44,549 nucleotides of DNA from Streptomyces huasconensis (lineage in GTDB: Bacteria; Actinomycetota; Actinomycetes; Streptomycetales; Streptomycetaceae): the NCBI GenBank assembly GCA_004010275.1, contig RBWT01000058.1:1-44549 (forward strand), written 5' to 3'. Both the position numbers and the translations under genes were made by a program. Of the stretch, positions 1 through 7,637 are shown piece by piece; the first letter of the stretch is position 1, and each line of letters begins with the position of its first letter. Below the pieces are notes generated by a model. The model saw only the letters and a program-made list of their open reading frames with translations. It did no database searches and was not told where the DNA came from.

Positions 1-978
1 CCGGGCCCGGGGGCCGAAGCGGACGCCGGCCCCGCCGGCGAGGGGCGGCCCGAGGCCGACCCGGCCGCGGTCGCCGCGGCCATCAAGGCCGCCGCCGGGA
101 CGGACAAGTACGACAGCGCGGCGACCGTACGGTCGGACCGTCTCCGGCCTGACCGGCACCGTCGACGTGGTCGCCTTCACCGGCGACGCGTCCTGGGGCG
201 GCTACACGATGGTCTCGGGCCGGTGGCTCCGACCGGCGGCGAGGCCGTGGTCCCGACCCCCTTCCTGGACGCCACCGGCAGCCGCGTCGGTGACACCGTC
301 ACCCTGGACGGCCTCGCCGAGCCGGTCACGGTCCGGATCGTCGGCGAAGTCCTCGACCCGCGCAACGACGGCATGCAGGTCTTCACCGACGCCTCGACCC
401 TCGCGGCCGCACATCCCGACCTGACGGAGACGAGCCACCACATCGCGGTCGCGCCGGGCACCGACGCCGCCGTCTACACCGACGCGCTGAACAGGCGCCT
501 GGCACCGCTCGGTGCCACCGCCCAGGTCGGCGGGCTCGACGCGGGCGGCGACATGGTCGTCACGCTCAACGCGCTGTCCGTGACCCTCACGCTGATGCTC
601 GTCGCCGTCGCCGCGCTCGGCGTGCTCAACGGCGTACTGCTCGACACCCGCGAACGCGTCCGGGAGCTGGGTGTCCACAAGGCGCTCGGCATGACCCCGC
701 GGCAGACCATCGCGATGGTCGTCACCTCGGTCGTCGTGACCGGACTCGTCGCGGGCGCCCTGGGTGTGCCGCTCGGCGTGGCCCTGCACGGCCGGGCCCT
801 CCCCGCGATGGGCGAGAGCGTGGGGCTGCGGCTCCCCGACTCCGTCCTCGCCGTCTACGACGGGGCGGAACTGCTGCCGCTCGCGCTCGGCGGCCTCGTC
901 ATCGCCACGCTGGGCGCGCTGCTGCCCGCCGGATGGGCCGCCAGGACCCGGACCGCCACAGCTCTGCGCACAGAATAG
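1..978 (+). CDS. FtsX-like ABC transporter permease, 3' part
   Basis: C-terminal portion of a MacB/FtsX-type permease, truncated at the window start. Seen: a periplasmic-domain stretch (VSGRW, then EAVVPTPFLDATGSRVGDTVTL), followed by a hydrophobic helix (TLTLMLVAVAALGVLNGVLL), the cytoplasmic loop ERVRELGVHKALGMTPRQ that is typical of FtsX permeases, and two further membrane segments before the stop. The family acts with an ATPase and couples ATP hydrolysis to export or extracytoplasmic work; the substrate is unknown. The reading frame changes near 131-140 and again near 222-228: AAIKAAAGTDKYDSA is in frame 1, VVAFTGDASWGGYTMVSGRW in frame 2, and the rest returns to frame 1. This looks like two compensating indels. 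The cognate ATPase must lie outside the window. Confidence 0.85.
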   Translation, partial: PGPGAEADAGPAGEGRPEADPAAVAAAIKAAAGTDKYDSAATVRSDRLRPDRHRRRGRLHRRRVLGRLHDGLGPVAPTGGEAVVPTPFLDATGSRVGDTVTLDGLAEPVTVRIVGEVLDPRNDGMQVFTDASTLAAAHPDLTETSHHIAVAPGTDAAVYTDALNRRLAPLGATAQVGGLDAGGDMVVTLNALSVTLTLMLVAVAALGVLNGVLLDTRERVRELGVHKALGMTPRQTIAMVVTSVVVTGLVAGALGVPLGVALHGRALPAMGESVGLRLPDSVLAVYDGAELLPLALGGLVIATLGALLPAGWAARTRTATALRTE

Positions 979-1044
979 AAAGAGGGGGCGGGGTGCAGTG
1001 CCCGGGCCCACGAGCCTTGCCGGAGCCCCTCCCAAGGTGCCGCG

Positions 1045-2016
1045 TCAGGCGTCGCCCCCGGACCACTCCACCGCGAACGCCCGCCCCGTGTTGACCGTCA
1101 GCATCCGCTCCGTCAGCTCCGCACCCACGGCCAGTTCGAGCCGGGAGCGCACCCCGCGGAGCAGATGAGGCATGCCGGGGCCGCCCCGCACCGACCGCGC
1201 GTCCGCCGTGGTCGTGTCACCGCCGAGCAGCAGGCGGTCGCCGAAGCCGGCGTCGGCCAGCGAGCGCACCGCGTCCGGCATGCGCCAGTCCGTGGCGTGA
1301 TGGGCGCGGGACGGGCCGTCGAAGGCCAGGAAGGCGCCCGCCTCGGCGGCCCTGTGGTGGACCACCGGGTCGGGGGAGCGGTTGAGGTGGCCGAGGACCA
1401 CGCGGTGCGCGGGCACGCCCAACTCGCTGCAGAGCAGGTCGAGTACGTCCATGCCGGCGGTGCCCAGTTCAAGGTGGACGGCGATCGGCGCGCCCGTCGC
1501 GTGGTGGGCCTCGGCCGCGGCGGTCATCGTCCAGCGGGCGTGGGCATCGAGGCAGTGGAAACCGCCCGCGACCTTGATCAGCCCGGCCCGAACACCGGAG
1601 TGCCCGATGCCGTCGGTGAGTTCACGGATGAACACATCGGCGAGGCCCTCCCCCCGGAGCCGCTCCAGCGCCTGCGGGGCATAGTGCGCGGCCTGGTGCA
1701 GCCCCGTCGCGGCGACGACATGGACGCCCGCCGCCCGGGACAGCTCCGGCAGCCGCCCCGCCTGCCGACCCATGCCGTGCGGCGTCCACTGCACGACACT
1801 CCGCCCGCCCGCCGCATGGAACGCCGCCAGCTCGTCGGCCGCCGCCCGCGCCGACTCCAGTTCCTGGCCCGGAAGTTGCGGGCTGCGCAGGAAGAGGTGG
1901 TCGTGGGCGTCACAGACCCCGAGCCGCGCCGGGGCGATGTCACCGAGGACCGTGCGGACTTGGGAGGCGGCTGTGCGGCCTGCGCGCGTGGTGTCCGGCA
2001 GCCGCGCGGTCACCAC
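1045..2016 (-). CDS. Phosphotriesterase/lactonase-family metal hydrolase
   Basis: Amidohydrolase-superfamily enzyme of the phosphotriesterase (PTE/PLL/Php) group, 323 residues, uninterrupted. Metal-ligand motifs occur in the family order: CDAHDHLF near the N-terminus (HxH), GLIKVAGG (bridging Lys), AVHLELG (His), VVLGHLNRS (His) and LLLGGDTT (Asp). Members hydrolyse lactones or phosphotriesters; the true substrate cannot be read from sequence. The start is GTG at 2016 or the adjacent GTG at 2013, overlapping the stop of the DUF4865 gene (GTGGTGA), which implies translational coupling. It is the last gene of a tetR-DUF4865-hydrolase operon and converges on the FtsX permease gene. Confidence 0.85.
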   Translation of the reverse strand: MVTARLPDTTRAGRTAASQVRTVLGDIAPARLGVCDAHDHLFLRSPQLPGQELESARAAADELAAFHAAGGRSVVQWTPHGMGRQAGRLPELSRAAGVHVVAATGLHQAAHYAPQALERLRGEGLADVFIRELTDGIGHSGVRAGLIKVAGGFHCLDAHARWTMTAAAEAHHATGAPIAVHLELGTAGMDVLDLLCSELGVPAHRVVLGHLNRSPDPVVHHRAAEAGAFLAFDGPSRAHHATDWRMPDAVRSLADAGFGDRLLLGGDTTTADARSVRGGPGMPHLLRGVRSRLELAVGAELTERMLTVNTGRAFAVEWSGGDA

Positions 2017-2597
2017 TGCCGTCCGTTCCTCAGCTGCGCACGCTCGGGCGTCGACAGGTGCAGCACCTGAAAGACGTCGCCGAGCCCCTCGGGCGCCCCG
2101 TGCTCCCAGAGCGAGAAGTGCACCGCCTCCCAGGTGCGCGGGTCGACGGCGGCCAGCGCGCTCACCGCACCCTCCTCCACCGTCAACTTCCGTGCCTCCT
2201 CTGCCAGTTCATCAGCGACCTGCGGGAGCCGTGCCGCCTCGGGGATTCTCTGCCGACGCCGCACCGCGGCCCTCGCCGTGCCCCTTGGCGCGGCCTGCTC
2301 CTCGTACGCGAGGACCGGCCAGTGCTGCACGACGGGCCGCCCGAAATCGTCGGAGAGCCCCTGGAAACCGGGGCCCCAGAGGAAGGAGTGCATGCCCGCG
2401 GCGGTGTTCCAGAGGTAGAAGGGCGCGTACTGGTTGACGGGCGAGCCGCCGTCCCGGCCGCGCTCGCGCATCAGATAGGCCTTGAAGCCGAGCCCGGGGA
2501 ACGCGTCGAGGAGGTGGCCCTTCGACGCGACGCGGTGGCGGATGACGTCCATGTCGTAGTCGGCGGGCAGGGTGATCTCGTACTGCATGGCGTGCAT
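2010..2597 (-). CDS. DUF4865 family protein
   Basis: Protein of about 195 residues starting MHAMQYEITLPADYDMDVIRHRVASKG, with the characteristic stretches GSPVNQYAPFYLWNT, SFLWGPGFQGLSDDFGRP and VQHWPVLA. I recognise this as DUF4865, a family without established function. The start at 2597 is supported by AGGGAA about 8 nt upstream. The stop overlaps the next gene start. It lies 23 nt after the tetR stop, so it is almost certainly co-transcribed with and controlled by that regulator. A small soluble enzyme or ligand-binding protein is possible; no catalytic motif is evident to me. Confidence 0.8.
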   Translation of the reverse strand: MHAMQYEITLPADYDMDVIRHRVASKGHLLDAFPGLGFKAYLMRERGRDGGSPVNQYAPFYLWNTAAGMHSFLWGPGFQGLSDDFGRPVVQHWPVLAYEEQAAPRGTARAAVRRRQRIPEAARLPQVADELAEEARKLTVEEGAVSALAAVDPRTWEAVHFSLWEHGAPEGLGDVFQVLHLSTPERAQLRNGRQW

Positions 2598-2620
2598 CGC
2601 GTATTTCCCTGTAGCCAGGC

Positions 2621-3232
2621 CTAGTTGGATGACGTGGTGGTGGCAGGGGCATCGACCGGGGCACCGCGACCGGTGGTCATGCCGCGGAGGAGTGCGAGCA
2701 GGCCGCGTACCGCCGCGTCGAAGGCGGTGGGGGTCGGCTGACGAGCGCGCCAGGACGTAACCGCCCTGCACGGTCGCGACGATCGCCGAAGCGGTCTCCC
2801 GGGGGTCGAGCGCGTACGCGAACTCGCCCTGGTCCACGCCCTCTTGGAGGATTCCGGCGAGGCGGTCGCGCAGCCAGTCGAGGGTGGCGGTGACGGCGCG
2901 CGCAGCTCGTCGCTCGCGATGACGTCCGGGTCCATCGTGAGCCGCCCGACCGGGCAGCCCCTCAACACATCGCGTTCACGCAGGAGGTACGCCTCGACGC
3001 GCGCGTACGCCGACCCGGAACCGCCCAGCACCGCCTCGGCGGTGGCGCGCATCTCCTCGGCCGTACGCCGGATGGCGGCGAGCGCGAGGTCGGGTTTGCC
3101 CGCGAAGTGGTGGTACATGCTGCCCTGGCCCGCGCCCGCGTGCTGCTGGATCGCCTTGGGGCTCGTACCGACGTAACCCCGCTCCCACAGCAGCTCGCGG
3201 GTGGACTCGATCAGACGCTCCGGAGTGCTCAT
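2621..3232 (-). CDS. TetR family regulator (LmrA/YxaF-like)
   Basis: TetR repressor of about 203 residues. The N-terminal HTH reads TPERLIESTRELLWERGYVGTSPKAIQQHAGAGQGSMYHHFAGKPDL, with the ligand domain after it. The frame changes near 2896-2901 (after ASDELRA), continues in another frame as DQGEFAYALDPRETASAIVATVQGGYVLA, and returns near 2745 to TAFDAAVRGLLALLRG. These are two compensating shifts, most likely sequence errors. The ATG at 3232 has no Shine-Dalgarno sequence but sits 6 nt after a TACAGT -10 box, so the mRNA is probably leaderless. A 20-bp palindrome overlaps this promoter, implying autorepression. It heads the operon with DUF4865 and the PTE-like hydrolase; the inducer may be the hydrolase substrate (inference). 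Confidence 0.85.
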   Translation of the reverse strand: MSTPERLIESTRELLWERGYVGTSPKAIQQHAGAGQGSMYHHFAGKPDLALAAIRRTAEEMRATAEAVLGGSGSAYARVEAYLLRERDVLRGCPVGRLTMDPDVIASDELRAPSPPPSTGCATASPESSKRAWTRASSRTRSTPGRPLRRSSRPCRAVTSWRARQPTPTAFDAAVRGLLALLRGMTTGRGAPVDAPATTTSSN

Positions 3233-3238
3233 GCGAGC

Positions 3239-3260
3239 ACTGTACATACTAGTAGGTACA
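3239..3260 (-). promoter_or_regulatory. TetR operator overlapping leaderless tetR promoter
   Basis: The 20-bp near-perfect palindrome TGTACATACTAGTAGGTACA (3241-3260) has one mismatched pair. On the minus strand TACAGT (3244-3239) is a plausible -10 box ending 6 nt before the tetR ATG at 3232. The operator lies between the -10 and -35 positions, a classic steric-repression arrangement. Confidence 0.75.
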
Positions 3261-3917
3261 GAGATCTACGTCCGACAGCGCGGCTCGCGGTGGTCGCTCT
3301 GGTGGGTGCGGTCGCGGGAGCCTTGGCGGGCCCGCGTCCCGCTCGGCGGGCGGCGCGCCTCGACGTGCCGCGGCGCGTCGCCACCGGGTGAGGCCCGCGG
3401 GCCGTCGGCACCGCGTGCGGCCATGGTGGATGGTCACCGCCCGGTCAGCCGGCAACGGCCGACCGGGCGGGAGTTCTCGCGGCCGAGTCGTACGCGGGTA
3501 CGACGGCATGGTCGCGGTGGGGGAGGGCGCGGGAAGCGTGAACCACACCGTCTTCCCGGCGTCGCCCTGCGGGCACACGCCCCAGCTCTCGCTCACCGCC
3601 GCGACCATCGCGAGTCCGCGGCCGCAGGTGGCGAAGGGATCGGCGTCGTGAACCTCGGGAAGCCGCGGGTCGTGGTCGTGGACGGAGACCGTGAGGCGGT
3701 CGAGCATCAGCTCGATCTCCACGGTGCACTCCTTGTCCGGCTCGGCGTGCCGATGGACGTTGCTGAGCAACTCGGTCACACCGAGGGCGGCCTGGTCTAT
3801 CAAGGGATCGAGATGCCAGTAGCGCAACTGCGCAGAGACGATTCTGCGAACCTGGCGAATCCGCGACGGCAGAGCTTGGAGCTCCACCGTGCAATGCCTG
3901 CTTTGTTGGCTGATCAC
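3249..3917 (-). CDS. ATP-binding protein, anti-sigma-factor-like HATPase
   Basis: GHKL/HATPase_c protein of the SpoIIAB/RsbW-like type common in Streptomyces. Seen: N-box ALGVTELLSNVHRHA, D/G1 region VSVHDHDPRLP, G2 box CGRGLAMVAAVSESWGV and the closing motif GKTVWFTLPA. These proteins bind ATP and usually regulate sigma factors or partner HTH proteins. The start is GTG at 3917 (MISQQSRHCTVEL). The core is about 130 residues, but the open frame adds about 90 Pro/Arg-rich residues and its stop lies inside the upstream tetR operator. The tail may therefore be an artefact of a lost frame, with the real 3' end near 3500, or a genuine disordered extension. No partner HTH/DUF397 gene is adjacent. 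Confidence 0.8.
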   Translation of the reverse strand: MISQQSRHCTVELQALPSRIRQVRRIVSAQLRYWHLDPLIDQAALGVTELLSNVHRHAEPDKECTVEIELMLDRLTVSVHDHDPRLPEVHDADPFATCGRGLAMVAAVSESWGVCPQGDAGKTVWFTLPAPSPTATMPSYPRTTRPRELPPGRPLPADRAVTIHHGRTRCRRPAGLTRWRRAAARRGAPPAERDAGPPRLPRPHPPERPPRAALSDVDLCTY

Positions 3918-4043
3918 GGCTGCGACTCCCCGAATTGAAGGTCCGGAAGAAGACGACGTTCGGATCGAGCAGGGGGCCGCTTGGTCTGCCGCCTGCTGCG
4001 TGGCCGGCGGCGGGCTGGTTCTTCAGCGTCATCGCCGGTAAAC

Positions 4044-4068
4044 CCAGAGTGATGTGAGACCAGAGTGA
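4044..4068. repeat. 9-bp direct repeat CCAGAGTGA x2
   Basis: CCAGAGTGA at 4044-4052 and 4060-4068, 16 bp apart, about 130-150 bp upstream of the HATPase gene start. It could be a tandem regulator site. The rest of the 3918-4118 gap shows nothing I recognise. Confidence 0.4.
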
Positions 4069-4118
4069 CCCAGGGGGTGCGGGGGTGCAACTCGCGCGTC
4101 GTGCCGCGCTCCCGCCGT

Positions 4119-4447
4119 TCAACCGCGTCGGCGGCGCTCCGCGGCCCTGCCCACGGCTTCGATGAACCGGCGTACGGTCGGCGGCCCGCCCTGCCCGGGA
4201 CCCGTTCGCGCTCGCCGAGCGTGAGGCTGTACCGCCTGCCGTTCACCTCGGCCAGCGCCCGGTCCTCGGCGGCGAACCACGGCTTGCCCGTGCGCACCGC
4301 CTGCACCGGGGCGCTGTCGATCTCCTTGCCGTAACTGGTGAGCAACTCCAGCCTGCCGTCGGCGATTCGGACCTGCCCGGCCCGGGTGAGGGAGCGCAGG
4401 CGCCGCCCGATCCGCACACCCGTGGCCGTGAACTCCGGCTCCGCCAT
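4119..4447 (-). CDS. Small conserved hypothetical protein
   Basis: About 109 residues, starting MAEPEFTATGVRIGRRLRSLTRAGQVRIADGRLELLTSYGKEIDSAP. The start at 4447 has GGAG about 8 nt upstream. The frame shifts near 4190-4205 (after SLTLGERERVPG); the sensible C-terminus GPPTVRRFIEAVGRAAERRRRG is in another frame and ends at 4119. The body reads like a small PH-like or beta-barrel actinobacterial protein with the conserved GKPWFAAEDRALAEVNGRRYSLTLGE stretch broken by the shift; I know no function. No membrane segment or signal peptide. Confidence 0.65.
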
Positions 4448-4741
4448 GACGCTCCGCCCCCTTGTCCGCTCGGTGAGGTCCCTCCGTCCGGGACAGGTGC
4501 CCCGTGCGGTGCAGTCTGCCCGCGCGAGGCGGGGAGCACCAGTGCGCACGGAGACGTCCGGTCCACGCGCCCACGCGCCCCCGCATGCTGCCTCACGGGG
4601 CTTGACCGACCACTGCGCCAGCGGTGCCTTTGAGGTCCCCAAAGGTGTGTTTATGCAGGTGGGGAGGGTGCTGAGGGTGTTTAAGATCGAGGGGTACGGC
4701 CGCGTCGAATCGCGTCCGGCACGACGCGAAGGAGCCCCGCG
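4448..4741. other. Intergenic region with a 6-bp inverted repeat
   Basis: 294 bp between divergently transcribed genes. It contains the inverted repeat CCTTTG-AGGTCCC-CAAAGG (4627-4645), about 100 bp upstream of the cysteine-synthase-like gene, and a T-rich stretch around 4646-4685 that may hold the promoter. The AAGGAG ribosome-binding site for that gene is at 4729-4734. Nothing else recognised. Confidence 0.4.
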
Positions 4742-5875
4742 GTGAGCACCACACAGCAGGACCGAGCCGACGAACCCATGCCCACGCTCGACGTCGACCA
4801 CAGCGACGACGAGTACCGCGCCTGGCTCAAAGAAGCCGTCCGCAAGGTCCAGGCCGACGCCAACCGCTCGGCCGACACCCACCTGCTGCGCTTCCCGCTG
4901 CCCGAGCTCTGGGGCATCGACCTGTACCTCAAGGACGAGTCGACCCACCCCACCGGCAGCCTCAAGCACCGCCTCGCGCGCTCCCTCTTCCTCTACGGCC
5001 TGTGCAACGGCTGGATCAGGCCGGGCCGCCCGGTCATCGAGGCCTCCAGCGGCTCCACGGCCGTCTCCGAGGCGTACTTCGCGAAACTGACCGGCGTGCC
5101 CTTCATCGCGGTGATGCCGCGCACGACGAGCGCCGAGAAGATCCGCCTGATCGAATTCCACGGCGGCCGATGCCACTTCGTGGACGACCCGCGCACCATG
5201 TACGCGGAGTCGGCCGCCCTCGCCGTCGAGACCGGCGGCCACTACATGGACCAGTTCACGTACGCGGAGCGGGCCACCGACTGGCGCGGCAACAACAACA
5301 TCGCCGAGTCCATCTACCAGCAGCTCAGGCTGGAGCGCTATCCCGAGCCCGCGTGGATCGTCGCGACCGCGGGCACCGGCGGCACCTCGGCGACCATCGC
5401 GCGCTACGTCCACTACATGCAGCACGACACCCGCATCTGTGTCGCCGACCCGGAGAATTCCTGTTTCTTCGACGGCTGGACGAAGAACGACCCGGACGCG
5501 ACGAGCGACTGCGGCTCGCGCATCGAGGGCATCGGCCGCCCCCGCATGGAGCCGAGCTTCCTGCCCGGCGCCATCGACCGCATGATGAAGGTGCCGGACG
5601 CGGCGTCCGTGGCCGCCGTCCGTGCCCTGGAGCGCGCCATCGGCCGCAAGGCGGGCGGTTCCACGGGCACGGGTCTGTGGAGCGCGCTGAAGATCGTCGC
5701 CGAGATGGTGGCCGTGGGCCGCACGGGCAGTGTGGTCACCCTGATCTGCGACCCGGGCGACCGCTACCTGGACAAGTACTACTCCGACACGTGGCTGGCC
5801 GAACAGGGCCTGGACATCGCGCCGTACGCGGAGGCGATCAACACCTTGCTCGCGACGGGCGAATGGCCCAGGTAA
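4742..5875 (+). CDS. PLP-dependent cysteine synthase-fold enzyme (Cds1-like)
   Basis: 377-residue fold-type II PLP enzyme. The PLP Lys is in THPTGSLKHRLA (K75); the substrate loop ASSGSTAVSEAYFAKL and the phosphate-binding glycine loop TAGTGGTSATIARY are visible. An N-terminal segment precedes the core and there is no CBS domain. Overall it resembles the mycobacterial L-cysteine desulfhydrase Cds1 (Rv3684) more than CysK/CysM, so cysteine breakdown to sulfide, pyruvate and ammonia is the favoured role; cysteine synthase activity is the alternative. The GTG start at 4742 has a strong AAGGAG 7 nt upstream. No frame disruption. It stands alone, with an SRPBCC gene convergent downstream. Confidence 0.85.
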   Translation: MSTTQQDRADEPMPTLDVDHSDDEYRAWLKEAVRKVQADANRSADTHLLRFPLPELWGIDLYLKDESTHPTGSLKHRLARSLFLYGLCNGWIRPGRPVIEASSGSTAVSEAYFAKLTGVPFIAVMPRTTSAEKIRLIEFHGGRCHFVDDPRTMYAESAALAVETGGHYMDQFTYAERATDWRGNNNIAESIYQQLRLERYPEPAWIVATAGTGGTSATIARYVHYMQHDTRICVADPENSCFFDGWTKNDPDATSDCGSRIEGIGRPRMEPSFLPGAIDRMMKVPDAASVAAVRALERAIGRKAGGSTGTGLWSALKIVAEMVAVGRTGSVVTLICDPGDRYLDKYYSDTWLAEQGLDIAPYAEAINTLLATGEWPR

Positions 5876-5951
5876 CCGGTTGGGGTGGCTGGTGGTCGGG
5901 GGGCCGATCGAGGTGGCCGGTCGGGGTGGCCGGCGCCAGCTCTGCCGCCGC

Positions 5952-6431
5952 CTACGCCGCGGCCGCCATGAGCCGCCGGTCCAGTGCCGTGACCGCGTCC
6001 CGGAAGGCCCGGCCGAGGCCCGCGCGGCTCAGCTTCAGGACGAGGCGGAAGGGTGGGGTGCCGTCCGCGGCGAACGTCCACTGCACGCGGGTGCCGGTGC
6101 CCACCGGGGTGAGTTGCCACTCTTCCACGAGGGCGCGCGGCCCCGGCGCGTTCGTGACGTCGACGCGGTAGGCGTACCGCCCCTGTCCGTCGGCCGCGAG
6201 GATCGTCTCCCGAAAGCGCGTGCCGCCCTTGAGCCGGACCTCGCGGCCCTTGCCGTCGTCGGTCGGGCGGCACCGCGTGACCGCGGTGAACCACGCGGGC
6301 CAGCCGGCCAGGTCGTCGACGAGAGCGTGGTAGACCGCTTCGGGCGGGGCGCTCACCTCGCGGGCGAAGACATGACGCAGCGCGGCGGTCTCGATGAAGT
6401 CGAGGCCCACGGGACTCAGTCGGCGTGCCAT
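5952..6431 (-). CDS. SRPBCC (START-like) family protein
   Basis: About 159 residues. It has the helix-grip fold signature of polyketide cyclase/START-like proteins: HVFAREVSAPPEAVYHALVDDLAGWPAWFTAV, a central beta sheet (RFRETILAADGQGRYAYRV) and a C-terminal helix (SRAGLGRAFRDAVTALDRRLMAA). These bind hydrophobic ligands or act as membrane-associated chaperones; the ligand is unknown. The ATG at 6431 has GGGGGAAG a few nt upstream. It lies 80 bp downstream of the deoR gene on the same strand and may be co-transcribed. Confidence 0.8.
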   Translation of the reverse strand: MARRLSPVGLDFIETAALRHVFAREVSAPPEAVYHALVDDLAGWPAWFTAVTRCRPTDDGKGREVRLKGGTRFRETILAADGQGRYAYRVDVTNAPGPRALVEEWQLTPVGTGTRVQWTFAADGTPPFRLVLKLSRAGLGRAFRDAVTALDRRLMAAAA

Positions 6432-6511
6432 CGAGCTTCCCCCCAGCGGAGTACGGCGGTTGGCCGGGCACCGACACGATAGCTGGCGGGCCGTCAGATG
6501 TCTGCGGGGTC

Positions 6512-7408
6512 CTAGGAGTTGAGGGAGCCCTCGGAGGAGTCCGGCGTGCTGTCGGGGCTCGGGGGCTCGGCGTCGGCCAGGAGACCTTCGCCGCACTCCC
6601 GCTCACCCGTCACCACCAGCCGGTTCAGATGCTCGGAGATCTCCGCACGCGCCTCCGCGGGCAACCCCGCGTCCGTCACCAGCGTGTCGACCTGGGAGAG
6701 CGTCGCGAACGAACTCAGCCCCACCGTGCCCCACTTGGTGTGGTCGGCGACGACGACCACGCGGCGCGCCGACTGCACCAGGCGTCGGTTCGTCTCCGCC
6801 TCGGCCAGGTTCGGGGTCGACAGACCGGCTTCCGGCGATATGCCGTGCACACCGAGGAAGAGCACGTCGAAGTGGAGCGAGGCGATCGCCTGGTCCGCGA
6901 CCGGCCCGACCAGCGAGTCCGACGGCGTACGCACCCCACCGGTCAGCACGACCGTGGCCGAGCCCTGCCGCGGCCCGGAGGTGCGCTGCGCGGAGTGGAA
7001 GACGTCGGCCACCCGCACCGAGTTGGTCACCACCGTCAGATCCGGCACGTCCAGGAGATGGTGCGCCAGCGTGTACGTCGTCGTGCCACCCGACAGGGCG
7101 ACCGCCGAACCCGGCGCCACCAGGGACGCCGCGGCGCGCGCGATGTCCTCCTTGGCCGTCGGCTCCAGCCCCGACTTCGCCTCGAACCCCGGCTCGTGCG
7201 CGCTCGCCTCGGCGACCGGCACCGCGCCGCCGTGGACCTTCTCCAGGACACCCTGGCGGGCCAGCGCGTCGAGATCGCGGCGGACGGTCATGTCGGACAC
7301 GCCCAGTTTCCGGGTGAGTTCGTTGACGCGGACCCCGCCCCGGCGGCGCACCTCGTCGAGGATCAGGGCGCGGCGCTGCTCGGCGAGAAGGTTCTGGTTC
7401 TCACTCAC
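6512..7408 (-). CDS. DeoR/GlpR family transcriptional regulator
   Basis: 298 residues. N-terminal winged HTH: ALILDEVRRRGGVRVNELTRKLGVSDMTVRRDLDALARQGVLEKVHGGAV. The C-terminal sugar-phosphate-sensing DeoRC domain has VALSGGTTTYTLAHHL, VVTNSVRVADVF, LTGGVRTPSDSLVGP, FLGVHGIS and VVVVADHTKWG. Regulators of this family normally control sugar or polyol catabolism and respond to a phosphorylated sugar. No sugar operon is adjacent, so its regulon is probably elsewhere. The acidic tail (SPDSTPDSSEGSLNS) is unremarkable. Uninterrupted. Confidence 0.9.
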   Translation of the reverse strand: MSENQNLLAEQRRALILDEVRRRGGVRVNELTRKLGVSDMTVRRDLDALARQGVLEKVHGGAVPVAEASAHEPGFEAKSGLEPTAKEDIARAAASLVAPGSAVALSGGTTTYTLAHHLLDVPDLTVVTNSVRVADVFHSAQRTSGPRQGSATVVLTGGVRTPSDSLVGPVADQAIASLHFDVLFLGVHGISPEAGLSTPNLAEAETNRRLVQSARRVVVVADHTKWGTVGLSSFATLSQVDTLVTDAGLPAEARAEISEHLNRLVVTGERECGEGLLADAEPPSPDSTPDSSEGSLNS

Positions 7409-7637
7409 GCCCGGCCCGGCCTTTCCGCCTCGTTCTGCCCCGTCACACCCGTCACACCCGTCACCCCCGACCGGCGCGCAGGCTCATCCTCGCATGCGTC
7501 ACTGACAGCCGTGCGACCACCCGCGCGCGGGTACGCACGCCTCGGAAGGGGGAGATTACGTAACGACGGGTGCGCGGCGAGCCGCGGACCGAGATCCTTG
7601 TTTTCTCACCACGCACATCTCGGGGGCAGCGAAAACA
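7409..7637. other. Divergent intergenic region with 9-bp tandem repeat
   Basis: Region between deoR (-) and the membrane hydrolase (+). 7441-7467 holds three copies of a CGTCACACC-type 9-mer, the last with one change, and 7556-7563 is the 8-bp palindrome TTACGTAA. Either could be a regulator site; no firm promoter call. Confidence 0.4.

Noticed and set aside
3914..5425. 503-codon minus-strand frame
   Set aside because: It merges an antisense shadow of the cysteine-synthase-like gene with the small hypothetical gene at 4119-4447.
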